Below the pieces are notes generated by a model that was given only the letters and a program-made list of their open reading frames with translations, did not search any database and was not told the origin of the DNA. The translations under genes were made by a program, and so were the position numbers. From NCBI GenBank assembly GCA_019118745.1, contig DWYJ01000002.1, positions 31,307 through 95,306 of the forward strand: a DNA stretch of 64,000 nucleotides, given 5' to 3'. Numbering within the stretch: position 1 is the first letter of the stretch; every line of letters starts with the position of its first letter. Shown here piece after piece: positions 7,457 to 15,394 of this stretch. The DNA comes from Candidatus Desulfovibrio gallistercoris (lineage in GTDB: Bacteria > Desulfobacterota > Desulfovibrionia > Desulfovibrionales > Desulfovibrionaceae).

Positions 7457-9518
7457 TGCGAATCTCGGCTTTGAAACTTGTCAATTTTAAGTCGTATCGT
7501 AGTCAAGTATTTGATTTTCCTCCGCCTCGAAAAAACAAAAATCTAATTCTCATTGGTGGACTAAACGGATTTGGAAAAACATCTTTTTTGGAAGCTCTTT
7601 ATCTCGGCCTGTATGGTGCGGAAGCCATGAATTATCTGGGACGTGCCGGTCTTGAAGTAGACAAGAATGCGACATACAGCAAGTTTTTAACACGTGCTTT
7701 CAATGGAAATGCAGATGCTGATAGCCCTATGTCCATTTCTGTCGAGTTTGTTGACGAATACAATGATGGATTCAGTATCACACGAACTTGGTATTTTGAC
7801 AGAAACAAAGTGTGGGATGATGAATCCATTCATGTATATAGCGTAAAAAATGGTGTCCGCACAAAATCGCATAAGCCAGAGTGGCTTCCCGAAATACTTG
7901 AACAGAATTTTGTTCCCCCGCATCTCGCTCCTTTTTTTTCTTTGATGGTGAAGAAATAAAATCACTTGCCAGTAAAAACAAAGTCGAACAGGTCAAGACA
8001 GCAATTGATAATTTTTTGGGAGTCGTAGTCTTACGTCAGCTTCAGAAACGCCTACGTGAATATCAAAATAACCGTCGTCGAGGAGTCTCACAGGTCGAAG
8101 AATCCCACCTCAATAATTTGGCGGTATCTATACAGGAACTAGAAGAACGCATCGAAGACTTGCAAAAACAAGAAAGTGAACTAGTTGAGCAAAAGCAGCG
8201 AATAGACCAAGAATGGCAGGCCATCCAGGATCGCATGGTAACTTTGGGAGGGGCTGATGGAAGTATTGCTTCTATCAGTACGCTGGCTACAGAGATTAAC
8301 GAACATGAAAAGCATTTGCAGCAGGCACGCAGTGAACTTAATGACTTACTGTGTTTGAAACTTTCCCTCAACCTTGTCTCTCGGCGTACTGTGCAGTCTT
8401 TTCTTGAGCAGATTCGCCGAGAACAGGCTACACGAAAATGGAAGCGCGAGTGCGATGCACTCAGGCCACAGCGGGAAAAATTTCTCTCCTGCTTCTTTTC
8501 GTTTGACGCATACTCTCCGCCTTTGATGGCTTTGCAAAAAGAGCAGCTACACAGTGCCATTTGTTCCGCATGGGAATCCTTGTTTTCTCCTCCACCAGCC
8601 AACTGCACATCCCGTTGCTTACATTCCTATTTGAGCGATGAAATGCTAAACCAAGTTCACGAACAGTATGAAAGATCACGGGTAGGTAGCAGAGAAATTG
8701 CAGAAAAAATGGAAGAAATTGATCTTCTTGAGAGACGCTTAAATTCCTGGCGCATGCAAATGGCCAAACTCGAAGGTCTGGATAGCTCTGGAGAGCTTGT
8801 CAACCGCCTAAAACAACAAATGAATGAGATAACTTCACAACGGGATACCTGCCTTACTAATTTGACTACGATCAGAAATCATCTTTCAGCGGACCTAGCT
8901 GAACTTGAGAATGCAAAGGCCAGCTATGCACGGGAAAACAGTCGTTATCTTGAGAACGAACCAACAAATTCTCTTCTACACCGGGCGGAAAAAATCTATC
9001 AATTCATTGATGACCTCATCCCAAACCTTTATAAACTCAAGATACAGCAGCTGGGAGATGAGATGACCCATGTTTTCCGAGAGTTATCACATAAGCGTCA
9101 AGTCTCGCGCATCACTCTAGAAAAAGATGCGACGGCACGATTGTTGAGCATAGACGGAAAGGAACTTGACTTCGACAAGTCTGCTGGTGAATCTCAGATT
9201 TTTGCCACAACTCTACTCGCCGCCCTTGCTAATATTTCCGGAGCAAATGCTCCACTGGTAGTGGACACTCCACTGGGGCGCTTAGACAGTCTACATCGAG
9301 AAAATATCCTACGCTTCTGGACCCGCGAGAGTGGCCGCCAAGTTATATTACTCAGCCAGGACGAAGAAATTGACGCTACTCAGTACCAGCGGCTGAAACC
9401 TTCTATCTTGAAGTCCTATCTTTTGGACCATCAAGATATGGGGAATGGCATCGGGCAGACTACGGCACATGAAGGATATTTTGGAGAGGGTAATGGCCAT
9501 GTCGTTCGATATGAATGA
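7456..9518 (+). CDS. dndD: DNA sulfur modification ATPase DndD, frame interrupted at a T8 run
   Basis: An SMC/Rad50-like ATPase of the phosphorothioation machinery, encoded in two frames. The first part (7456-7959) starts MRISALKLVNFKSY and has Walker A GGLNGFGKT (residues 34-42). The second part, in the -1 frame from about 7938, continues FFDGEEIKSL and a long coiled coil. It then has the ABC signature SAGESQ and Walker B LVVDTPLGRLD near 9250-9295. Joining the frames at T8 (7932-7939) gives one protein of about 687 residues and the typical DndD motif FFFDGE, so exactly one base is at issue. The T UUU UUU context fits a -1 slippery site. Options are phase variation, programmed frameshift, recent pseudogene or sequencing error. 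The start has a GGGGGGAAGG ribosome binding site and overlaps the previous stop. Confidence 0.85.
7932..7939 (+). repeat. Homopolymeric T8 tract at the dndD frame break
   Basis: Eight T residues lie inside dndD, preceded by C and followed by C. In the upstream frame they read ccT TTT TTT Tct, so 7932-7938 is a U UUU UUU heptamer. One additional T, or a -1 slip, restores the full-length reading frame. Confidence 0.85.
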
Positions 9519-11052
9519 ACTGTTTACTGCACATTTTTCCATAAGTATAGATGCTGCCGATACAGCACGTAAGTTAAAACGTGCTCTTGGTTTTGAAAGT
9601 AATTATGAAGTTGCCCGATTAGCTATCGGCCTCTCAATGGGGCAGGAAGAGTATCCTGTTAAGCAGGGGGCTGGTAGTGCAGGAGCTATTCGTGGAAATA
9701 TACTGTTCGGCAAAGATGATTATCCGCTATGGATAGGTTTGCTACTGACAAATTATCTCCACCACCACCCAGAGGAAGAAAAAGAGATTTCCCTGTCTAT
9801 GCTGCAGTCGGCGGTACGTGCCCATTGGGATAACGGCATTCGCATCATGGCTACTCTCTGGAAACAGTGCGAAGAGGACGAAAACGTATTTTGGGAGAAG
9901 CTGCTTCGTAGCCATGCGGACTTACCCGATGTTGTTCAGCATGACGAAAGATCTGCCGGTGGTGCAGTTTCCCCCTCTTTCCCCTCAGCCGCCGGGGCCA
10001 TACGCCTTGTGCTGGGGCGAGTGTTGCGTAAGAATAGTGAGACTGGGGAGGAATTTCTTCATGATGTTAATGGGGCAGGCTATGCTCCGCATATCGCCAT
10101 CATGGGACAGGCTGGTTCGGGTAAGACGCGCGTCATGGCGCATATCTTGCGCCAGATGAAAAAACAGGCCAGATGTCCGGTCATTTTGGTGGATTTAGGT
10201 AAGGGAGATCTTGGGCGCAACAAAACTCTAATCCAATCACTGGGCGCTGCCGTTCTTTCCGTGCCGGAACACCCCATCCCGCTAGACATGTTTCATGTAG
10301 CCGATATATCTGACACCAATTTGACCACAGCGGCTATGGAAAATTTTCGAGATGCTTTCAAACAGGTAGCTGGCAAGTTGGGGCCAAAACAGAGTGATAA
10401 TATTGCCGAAGCTCTACTACCGCTCTTTCGTACCCAACAGCACATCACCTTCCAGAAAATCAAAGAGACCGTAGATGCTTTTTACGCTGACAACGGACTC
10501 TCCAAGGACAGCGTGGTATCTACAATTAATAGCCTCACCTTGCGCGAGCTATATCGGCCTGACCTATCGCCGGATGAGTTCTTCCGCAAAAGCTGGGTCA
10601 TAACCTTCGCCAATGCACGTACAGAAGTCAAAACCTTTGCTGTCTGTTTGTTATTGTCTGCACTGGACTTCTACCTCAAACGCCAGCCTGAAGCCGCTCT
10701 GGATGCTGAAGGATTTCGTTCTCTGCGGCTGGTGCTAGCTATTGATGAGGCTCGAGAACTACTGGATATGAACCATGTGGGCTTGGCCAACAATATCCGT
10801 CTACATCGCTCCAAGGGTCTTTCTGTGATCTTGGTCTCCCAGAGCCCAGATGACTATGACGGCAAGAAAGACGACTATCTAGAAAACATTGGGCTGCCTC
10901 TCTGCCTCAAAACTAACGCAGCCAGCCCGCGCAGTCTAAAGAACATGTTTAAAGGAGATGTTAATTTTGCTTCTTTGCAACCTGGAACATGTTATAGCGT
11001 GGACGCAAAAACAAGCAGACCGGTTTTGCTGAAACTGCAATTCGATGACTAG
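9499..11052 (+). CDS. dndE: DndE domain fused to a HerA/FtsK-like ATPase
   Basis: A 517-residue fusion. Residues about 1-120 resemble DndE, the small helical DNA-binding subunit of phosphorothioation systems: ISIDAADTARKLKRALGF, then the ARLAIGLSMG helix, then an RAHWDNGIRIMATL end. Residues about 165-517 form a P-loop ATPase with Walker A GQAGSGKT (203-210), Walker B LVLAIDEA (411-418) and an LHRSKGLSVILVSQSP segment typical of HerA/FtsK/VirB4-type ATPases. Stand-alone DndE is about 110-130 residues, so the fusion is the striking feature. The start is the ATG eight bases after GGAGAGGG; ATG 9493 is an alternative. It overlaps the end of dndD by about 20 bases and is the last gene of the island. 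It probably supplies both DNA binding and a translocation or remodelling motor; this is inference. Confidence 0.8.
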   Translation: MSFDMNELFTAHFSISIDAADTARKLKRALGFESNYEVARLAIGLSMGQEEYPVKQGAGSAGAIRGNILFGKDDYPLWIGLLLTNYLHHHPEEEKEISLSMLQSAVRAHWDNGIRIMATLWKQCEEDENVFWEKLLRSHADLPDVVQHDERSAGGAVSPSFPSAAGAIRLVLGRVLRKNSETGEEFLHDVNGAGYAPHIAIMGQAGSGKTRVMAHILRQMKKQARCPVILVDLGKGDLGRNKTLIQSLGAAVLSVPEHPIPLDMFHVADISDTNLTTAAMENFRDAFKQVAGKLGPKQSDNIAEALLPLFRTQQHITFQKIKETVDAFYADNGLSKDSVVSTINSLTLRELYRPDLSPDEFFRKSWVITFANARTEVKTFAVCLLLSALDFYLKRQPEAALDAEGFRSLRLVLAIDEARELLDMNHVGLANNIRLHRSKGLSVILVSQSPDDYDGKKDDYLENIGLPLCLKTNAASPRSLKNMFKGDVNFASLQPGTCYSVDAKTSRPVLLKLQFDD

Positions 11053-11073
11053 GACATTATTATGTTTCAATGA

Positions 11074-11140
11074 GCTGTTCACTCTTTCTTCTTCAGCAAG
11101 TTGGAATAGGCTATACAAGACTGAGGAAAGAGTGAGCAGC
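11074..11140. repeat. Inverted repeat at the right edge of the Dnd island
   Basis: GCTGTTCACTCTTTC (11074-11088) pairs with GAAAGAGTGAGCAGC (11126-11140) with one mismatch; the pairing extends inward with CTTCAG/CTGAG. It has no T-tail. It follows dndE and may act as a terminator or mark the element end. Confidence 0.5.
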
Positions 11141-11177
11141 CACAAGAATTCAAATACAACAATATTCTATTTCTTTC

Positions 11178-12617
11178 CTAACGCAAGCCCACCGCCCGCC
11201 GCAAGGCCGCCAGTTCAGCTTCTTCCAAAAGACGGTACTGGCCTGTCCCCAGCTTGCCCAGTTGCAGGGGACCAATGGCGACCCGCCGCAGGCGGAGGAT
11301 CGTCAAGCCCAGATCCCGGCACATCCGCCGGATCTGCCGGTTGACTCCCTGCCGCAAGACCATCCGCAAAAGCGTACAGCCGGACGACGTGCTGCGCGCC
11401 GTCACCTCCACGGGGAGGAGTTCTTCGCCTTCCGCCAGGCGCATGCCTGACCGCATGCTCTGCAAGGCTTTCTGCGTCACCACATTACGCACGAGCACCT
11501 CATACTCCTTGGGCAGATGGTGCCGCGGATGCATGAGGCGCTGCGCAAGCCGCCCGTCGTTGGTCAACAGGATGAGCCCTTCGGAAAAATAGTCCAGCCG
11601 GCCCACGGGGAACAGCCGTACTCCCGGATACGCCCGCGCCACAAGAGAAAGGACGGTTTGCCGTCCTTGCGGGTCAGCGGCCGTGCTGACCACATGGACC
11701 GGCTTGTGCAGCATGAGGTAGAGCATTTGCTGCGCCCCGGCAAGCGGCTTGCCGTCAACGCTCACCTCGTCATCCGGGCAGATGCGCCGGCCGGCATGCG
11801 TCTCCACCTCGCCGTTGACGGCGACGCGCCCGGCGAAGATCAGCTCGTCCGCCTTGCGTCGGGAGCAGCATCCGGCCTCAGCGATCACCTTGTTCAAACG
11901 GCGCTCAGAAAGGGAAGGCTCTTCCTGCGCAGGCACGGGAGATGCGGACGAACGACGGGCCGGACGCCGCCAGGCCAGGACCTCCTCGCGCCCGGCCTTC
12001 CGCCAGGAAGACGGAAGAGGGGGGGAGACCTCTTCACGACCTGCGGAACGATCGCCTTGCTGTTCCGCAGCAGAGCAGGGGAGGGCGGAGACGCTTTCTG
12101 CGCCAGAAGACACGGCAGCCGCCTTTTCGGCCTCCTGCTCGCGCAGGTAGGCCTCCTCACGCGCCCGGCGGGCCTGCCGCTGCCATTGGCCCGCAGCCTG
12201 GGCCAGCGGGTGCGATCCGCAGCTTCCCCTTGCCTGCTCCCCATTTGTGAATTCATTCACATTTTTATGAGAATTTTTCTTGTATGCCTCAAAGGCATGT
12301 CTATCCGAATGAGGCATATCAGAAGCGGAAGGCCGCTTCTTTCGGCTTTGCTTCTGACGAAGGTCTTGCTGCTCCCATGCCGTCCCGGCGTCCTCACGCC
12401 GTTTCGTCATATGGCGCTGCCGTTGATCGCAGTCGGCAGGAACAGCGGCCGCAGACTGACAGCTCCCCGCGCCGCCAGAGGGACAAAATGGGGCGGGACA
12501 CGACAGCAAGGCCGCATCTTCCGCACACGGTCCGGCAGAAGGAGAAGAGTCAGCCGCGGCAGCCAGGGCACGCGGAGGCCGGCGGCGTACCGCACGACGC
12601 AGCAAACGAGATCCCAT
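11178..12617 (-). CDS. RluB/RsuA-family pseudouridine synthase with a long basic N-terminal extension
   Basis: A 479-residue protein. The C-terminal ~240 residues are a complete RsuA/RluB-type rRNA pseudouridine synthase: an S4 domain (ERRLNKVIAEAGCCSRRKADELI) followed by the catalytic domain with the Asp-containing motif GRLDYFSEGLILLTNDG and the RQIRRMCRDLG motif. The YFS within the active-site motif departs from the usual xxTxG form. The N-terminal ~235 residues are low-complexity, rich in Arg, Ala, Ser and Glu, with no fold I can name. The start used has GAGAGG 9 bases upstream; internal ATGs would shorten the tail but lack good ribosome binding sites. It likely modifies 23S rRNA, but rsuA, rluB and rluF roles cannot be separated. 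Confidence 0.85.
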   Translation of the reverse strand: MGSRLLRRAVRRRPPRALAAAADSSPSAGPCAEDAALLSCPAPFCPSGGAGSCQSAAAVPADCDQRQRHMTKRREDAGTAWEQQDLRQKQSRKKRPSASDMPHSDRHAFEAYKKNSHKNVNEFTNGEQARGSCGSHPLAQAAGQWQRQARRAREEAYLREQEAEKAAAVSSGAESVSALPCSAAEQQGDRSAGREEVSPPLPSSWRKAGREEVLAWRRPARRSSASPVPAQEEPSLSERRLNKVIAEAGCCSRRKADELIFAGRVAVNGEVETHAGRRICPDDEVSVDGKPLAGAQQMLYLMLHKPVHVVSTAADPQGRQTVLSLVARAYPGVRLFPVGRLDYFSEGLILLTNDGRLAQRLMHPRHHLPKEYEVLVRNVVTQKALQSMRSGMRLAEGEELLPVEVTARSTSSGCTLLRMVLRQGVNRQIRRMCRDLGLTILRLRRVAIGPLQLGKLGTGQYRLLEEAELAALRRAVGLR

Positions 12618-13264
12618 ACCTATATACCTCTCATCAGCAAACAGTCATGGCTCCAGCGCATCGACCAGAGCCAGCCACGGTACTTGTTGTGCCCAACTTG
12701 CCGGGGCAGGTCAAGAAAGAGGCGCATAGGGGGCAATGGCAAAAACTCATATCATATTGAAATAAAACAATTTTTAATGTAAAAAGTTTACATAATTATC
12801 ATTATGAGACAAAAAGAACAGATACTGAGGGCACAGGGGAAATCCCTCCTCCCACCCCATTTTCCCGGCCCATTTCCACTTGGCCCTGATGCCCACAACC
12901 AACCAGCCATCCAGCATGGTGTACTGGACAAAGTCCGCCAGAACAACGAGCTTGGCCGCTTCAAAACTGAATCAGCACGCCTACACCTTCTCCTGCTCGA
13001 TCCAAAGGAGGCCTACAGCACCAAATACAGTTTCAGCTGGACGACATTTTAGCTTACCTAGTCTATAAATACAGTCTTACACGCACTGTAAACACGCCTG
13101 TCCTTACAGATTTTATCTGACTCATTTTTGCACCACGCCTTCCCCCATTGACACACCAGCTCCTGCCTTCTAGTGTGCTCCTTCCGGATGAGCCGTTTTC
13201 TGCCGGTCCGGCGCGCTCCTCGCGCGCGTTCGTATATCAGCACAACCTTACGGAAGCCCTGCGC
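12618..13264. other. Gene-poor gap with AT-rich regulatory-looking core
   Basis: No confident gene. The segment 12740-12810 is very AT-rich and contains the palindrome TGTAAAAAGTTTACA (12778-12792) followed by AATTATCATTAT, which could be an operator (the latter is loosely Fur-like). On the minus strand, about 12775-12971 reads 65 codons without a stop (ending SHNDNYVNFLH) but has no good start or homologue I know; it may be a decayed gene end. A 35-codon minus-strand frame near 12622-12729, rich in Trp, precedes the pseudouridine synthase. Confidence 0.5.
12778..12804. promoter_or_regulatory. Palindromic operator-like site
   Basis: TGTAAAAAGTTTACA is a 6-bp perfect inverted repeat around a 3-base centre, next to AATTATCATTATGAG, in an AT-rich island within GC-rich DNA. 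This is typical of a regulator or promoter site; the regulator is unknown. Confidence 0.35.
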
Positions 13265-13792
13265 ATGGCCACCATCTCCTTGCCTTCACTATCTCCGCAG
13301 CGCCATAAGGCCTTGCGTAATCTGCATCCCCTCTACAAGCGGCTTTCCGGCGAGAGCGTCTGGGTCTTTCTGGAAGAGCTCGGCCTTGATGAAGCTCAGT
13401 GCGAACGCTTCATGGACGCCTTTTTCCGGCAGATGGACCATATCCTCTCCAGTATGCAGGTCCTGGAGGAACAGCCGCAGCTGTCCGTGCGCATCATGGG
13501 GACCGCCGAAGCCTGTTGCGCACACTGCGCCGCCTGCACGGGGCGTCTGCTGCGGGCGGCCGGCGATCCGTCCTGCATCGCCCTGCTGCCGCCCTACGGC
13601 ATCGGCTGTCCGTTGGGACTGGAGCTTGTGGACGGCAGCGATGCGCCCGAAATGGCGGCTCCTGCCCCGCAGCCGGTGGAAGACCATTCCGTGCTGTGCG
13701 CCGGACTGGCGGCTGATCCCGCCGGAGGGCTCCAGCGCTATGTGGAGGCAGTTCGCCGGCTCCCCACTCCTGCCGGATCTGGTACGGAGTGA
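13265..13792 (+). CDS. Cysteine-containing protein of unknown function (175 aa)
   Basis: A protein of about 175 residues that I do not recognise. The N-terminal half is helical and charged (YKRLSGESVWVFLEELGLD). The middle carries a Cys cluster, CCAHCAAC, followed by further Cys residues in a PPYGIGCPLGLEL context, which could bind a metal or Fe-S cluster. There is no signal peptide or membrane segment. The start is uncertain: the ATG at 13265 begins a plausible N-terminus but has only a weak GGAAG about 10 bases upstream, and the frame is open from 13148. It stands alone before rpmB. The function is not inferable from the neighbours. Confidence 0.55.
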   Translation: MATISLPSLSPQRHKALRNLHPLYKRLSGESVWVFLEELGLDEAQCERFMDAFFRQMDHILSSMQVLEEQPQLSVRIMGTAEACCAHCAACTGRLLRAAGDPSCIALLPPYGIGCPLGLELVDGSDAPEMAAPAPQPVEDHSVLCAGLAADPAGGLQRYVEAVRRLPTPAGSGTE

Positions 13793-14015
13793 GTTCTCCG
13801 CCGCGCTGGCGTCCTTCCGCACATCATGATTTTTTTCACAAGCTGACATGGACAAAAGAAAAAAATGGCGAACTGAAAAAATCTCCTTGCTTTTTTACCC
13901 GGCTTCCCCTATATACACGCCTTGCAAGGTCATGGTATTCCCGTTGCGCCATGACTCCGACGGCAAGACCGGATAGTTTTGTAACTTCAGTTTTTCTGTA
14001 TATACGGAGGATACC

Positions 14016-14231
14016 ATGAGCAAAGAATGCGCTTTCTGCGGCAAGAAGCCCCAGGTCGGCAATCTTGTGAGCCATTCCAACATCAAGACCAAGCGTCGCT
14101 TCAATCCGAACCTCCAGCGCGTGCGGCATCAGTTTGCCGACGGTACCGTCTGCACCCTTTCCGTCTGCACCCGCTGCATCCGTTCCGGCGTGGTCACCAA
14201 GCCGGCCGCCAGCAAGAAGGCTGACGCCTAA
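14016..14231 (+). CDS. rpmB: 50S ribosomal protein L28
   Basis: A 71-residue L28 of the large ribosomal subunit. The N-terminus [16 protein letters not shown] and the later VCTRCIRSG provide the CxxC pairs of the zinc-binding form. The conserved [13 protein letters not shown] stretch is the L28 signature. The start is preceded by GGAGG (spacing about 5). The gene is followed by a strong terminator at 14254-14280 and seems to be transcribed alone from the AT-rich region upstream. Confidence 0.97.
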   Translation: MSKECAFCGKKPQVGNLVSHSNIKTKRRFNPNLQRVRHQFADGTVCTLSVCTRCIRSGVVTKPAASKKADA

Positions 14232-14253
14232 GCGCTGACATCCGTCATGCAGA

Positions 14254-14280
14254 CCCCGGCAGCAATGCCGGGGTTTTTTT
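14254..14280 (+). terminator. Rho-independent terminator after rpmB
   Basis: CCCCGGCA, loop GCAA, TGCCGGGG, then seven T. The ATG of the next gene follows directly at 14281. Confidence 0.93.
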
Positions 14281-15258
14281 ATGCCCAAGCCCTACCGCCC
14301 CCCTGCCGCCGTGCGCCCCTCGCAGCGCCCCCGACGCTATCGCCTGCGCCGGCGCTCTCCCGCTGTCCCGGCCTTCTGGTGCCGCCTCACCCCGCCCGCG
14401 GGCTTTGCCGATTATTTGCAGAAGCGAGAGTGGGAACTCCTTTTCAGTGCGCGCAACATCCCCTACCGCTTTGACAAATTTGCCGGGCGGGAGCATCTGT
14501 ACATGCCGCCGCTCTATGCGGACATCGCGCGGTACGAACTGGGAGCCCTCGCCAGGGAGGCAGCGAAGCCGCCGGTCTTGCCACCTGCGCCGCCAACGCA
14601 TGCGCATACGGGCTGGACCGCCCTGCTGCCCCTCTTGCTCGTGCTCTGGCACGGCTGGCGGGAAGGCTGGTGGCGTTGCCCCTTCCCCTGGCCGGATGTT
14701 TCCGGCTGGTGCCGCCTGGGGGAACTGGACAGCGCCCGCATCGCCGTCCATGCTGAGTACTATCGCTTCATCACCGCCCTGACCCTGCATCAGGATGCCC
14801 CCCACCTCTGGGGGAATGTCCTTTTCAGCCTGATCTTTCTGCCGCTGCTGGCGCGGGCCGCCGGGGCGGGCCATGCCCTGCTGATCTGCCTGCTGGGCGG
14901 GAGCCTCGGCAATGTGGCCAACTACCTTTTCCGGCAGCATGCCTTCATCAGTCTGGGCTTTTCCACCGCCCTCTTTGCTGCGCTCGGCGCGCTGAGCGGC
15001 ATGGCGACGCTCTACCAGCCCAGGAAGGCGCTTATCCCGCTGGCTGCGGGCATGGCGCTTCTTTCCATGCTGGGGACAGGCGGCGAAGATGTGGATTATC
15101 TCGCCCACTGCTGCGGCTTCGGAGCAGGCTTTTTGCTTGGCACGCTGGAGGGCTGGCAAAGCCGTTACGCACCCGTGCGGCAACTGCCCCAGGTCGCTGC
15201 CTGGCTGCTGGCCCTGCTGCTGCCGCTACTGGCCTGGTGGTGGGCATTCCAAGCCTGA
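14281..15258 (+). CDS. Rhomboid-family intramembrane serine protease
   Basis: A membrane protein of up to 325 residues with six or seven hydrophobic segments. Rhomboid features: HLWGN in the second core helix; GFSTALFAALGAL, which supplies the catalytic Ser (usual motif GxSG, here GFST); and DYLAHCCGFGAGFLLG, which supplies the catalytic His. A soluble N-terminal domain of about 110 residues precedes the membrane core, as in several bacterial rhomboids. Rhomboids cleave membrane proteins within the bilayer. The start is uncertain: the first ATG lies directly on the T-run of the rpmB terminator and has no ribosome binding site, so initiation may be at a later GTG (14311) or elsewhere. A bidirectional terminator follows. 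Confidence 0.8.
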   Translation: MPKPYRPPAAVRPSQRPRRYRLRRRSPAVPAFWCRLTPPAGFADYLQKREWELLFSARNIPYRFDKFAGREHLYMPPLYADIARYELGALAREAAKPPVLPPAPPTHAHTGWTALLPLLLVLWHGWREGWWRCPFPWPDVSGWCRLGELDSARIAVHAEYYRFITALTLHQDAPHLWGNVLFSLIFLPLLARAAGAGHALLICLLGGSLGNVANYLFRQHAFISLGFSTALFAALGALSGMATLYQPRKALIPLAAGMALLSMLGTGGEDVDYLAHCCGFGAGFLLGTLEGWQSRYAPVRQLPQVAAWLLALLLPLLAWWWAFQA

Positions 15259-15304
15259 ATTTTCGCTTTTTTTTGGGGGGCGCCGGGATGATATGCCCCC
15301 CTAC

Positions 15305-15342
15305 AAAAAAACCTCCTGCCGGAAACGACAGGAGGTTTTTTT
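15305..15342. terminator. Bidirectional terminator between rhomboid gene and ppaC
   Basis: AAAAAAACCTCCTG, a 10-base loop, CAGGAGGTTTTTTT. A perfect stem with A and T tails lies between two convergent genes. Confidence 0.9.
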
Positions 15343-15394
15343 GTATCTTCGAGCCCCCTCCCCAGCCAGGCAGGGGGAGCTTGCACGCATCATT

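Noticed and set aside
12622..12729. 35-codon Trp-rich minus-strand frame as a leader peptide
   Set aside because: No attenuator-type alternative hairpins follow, and the downstream gene is a pseudouridine synthase, not a Trp gene.
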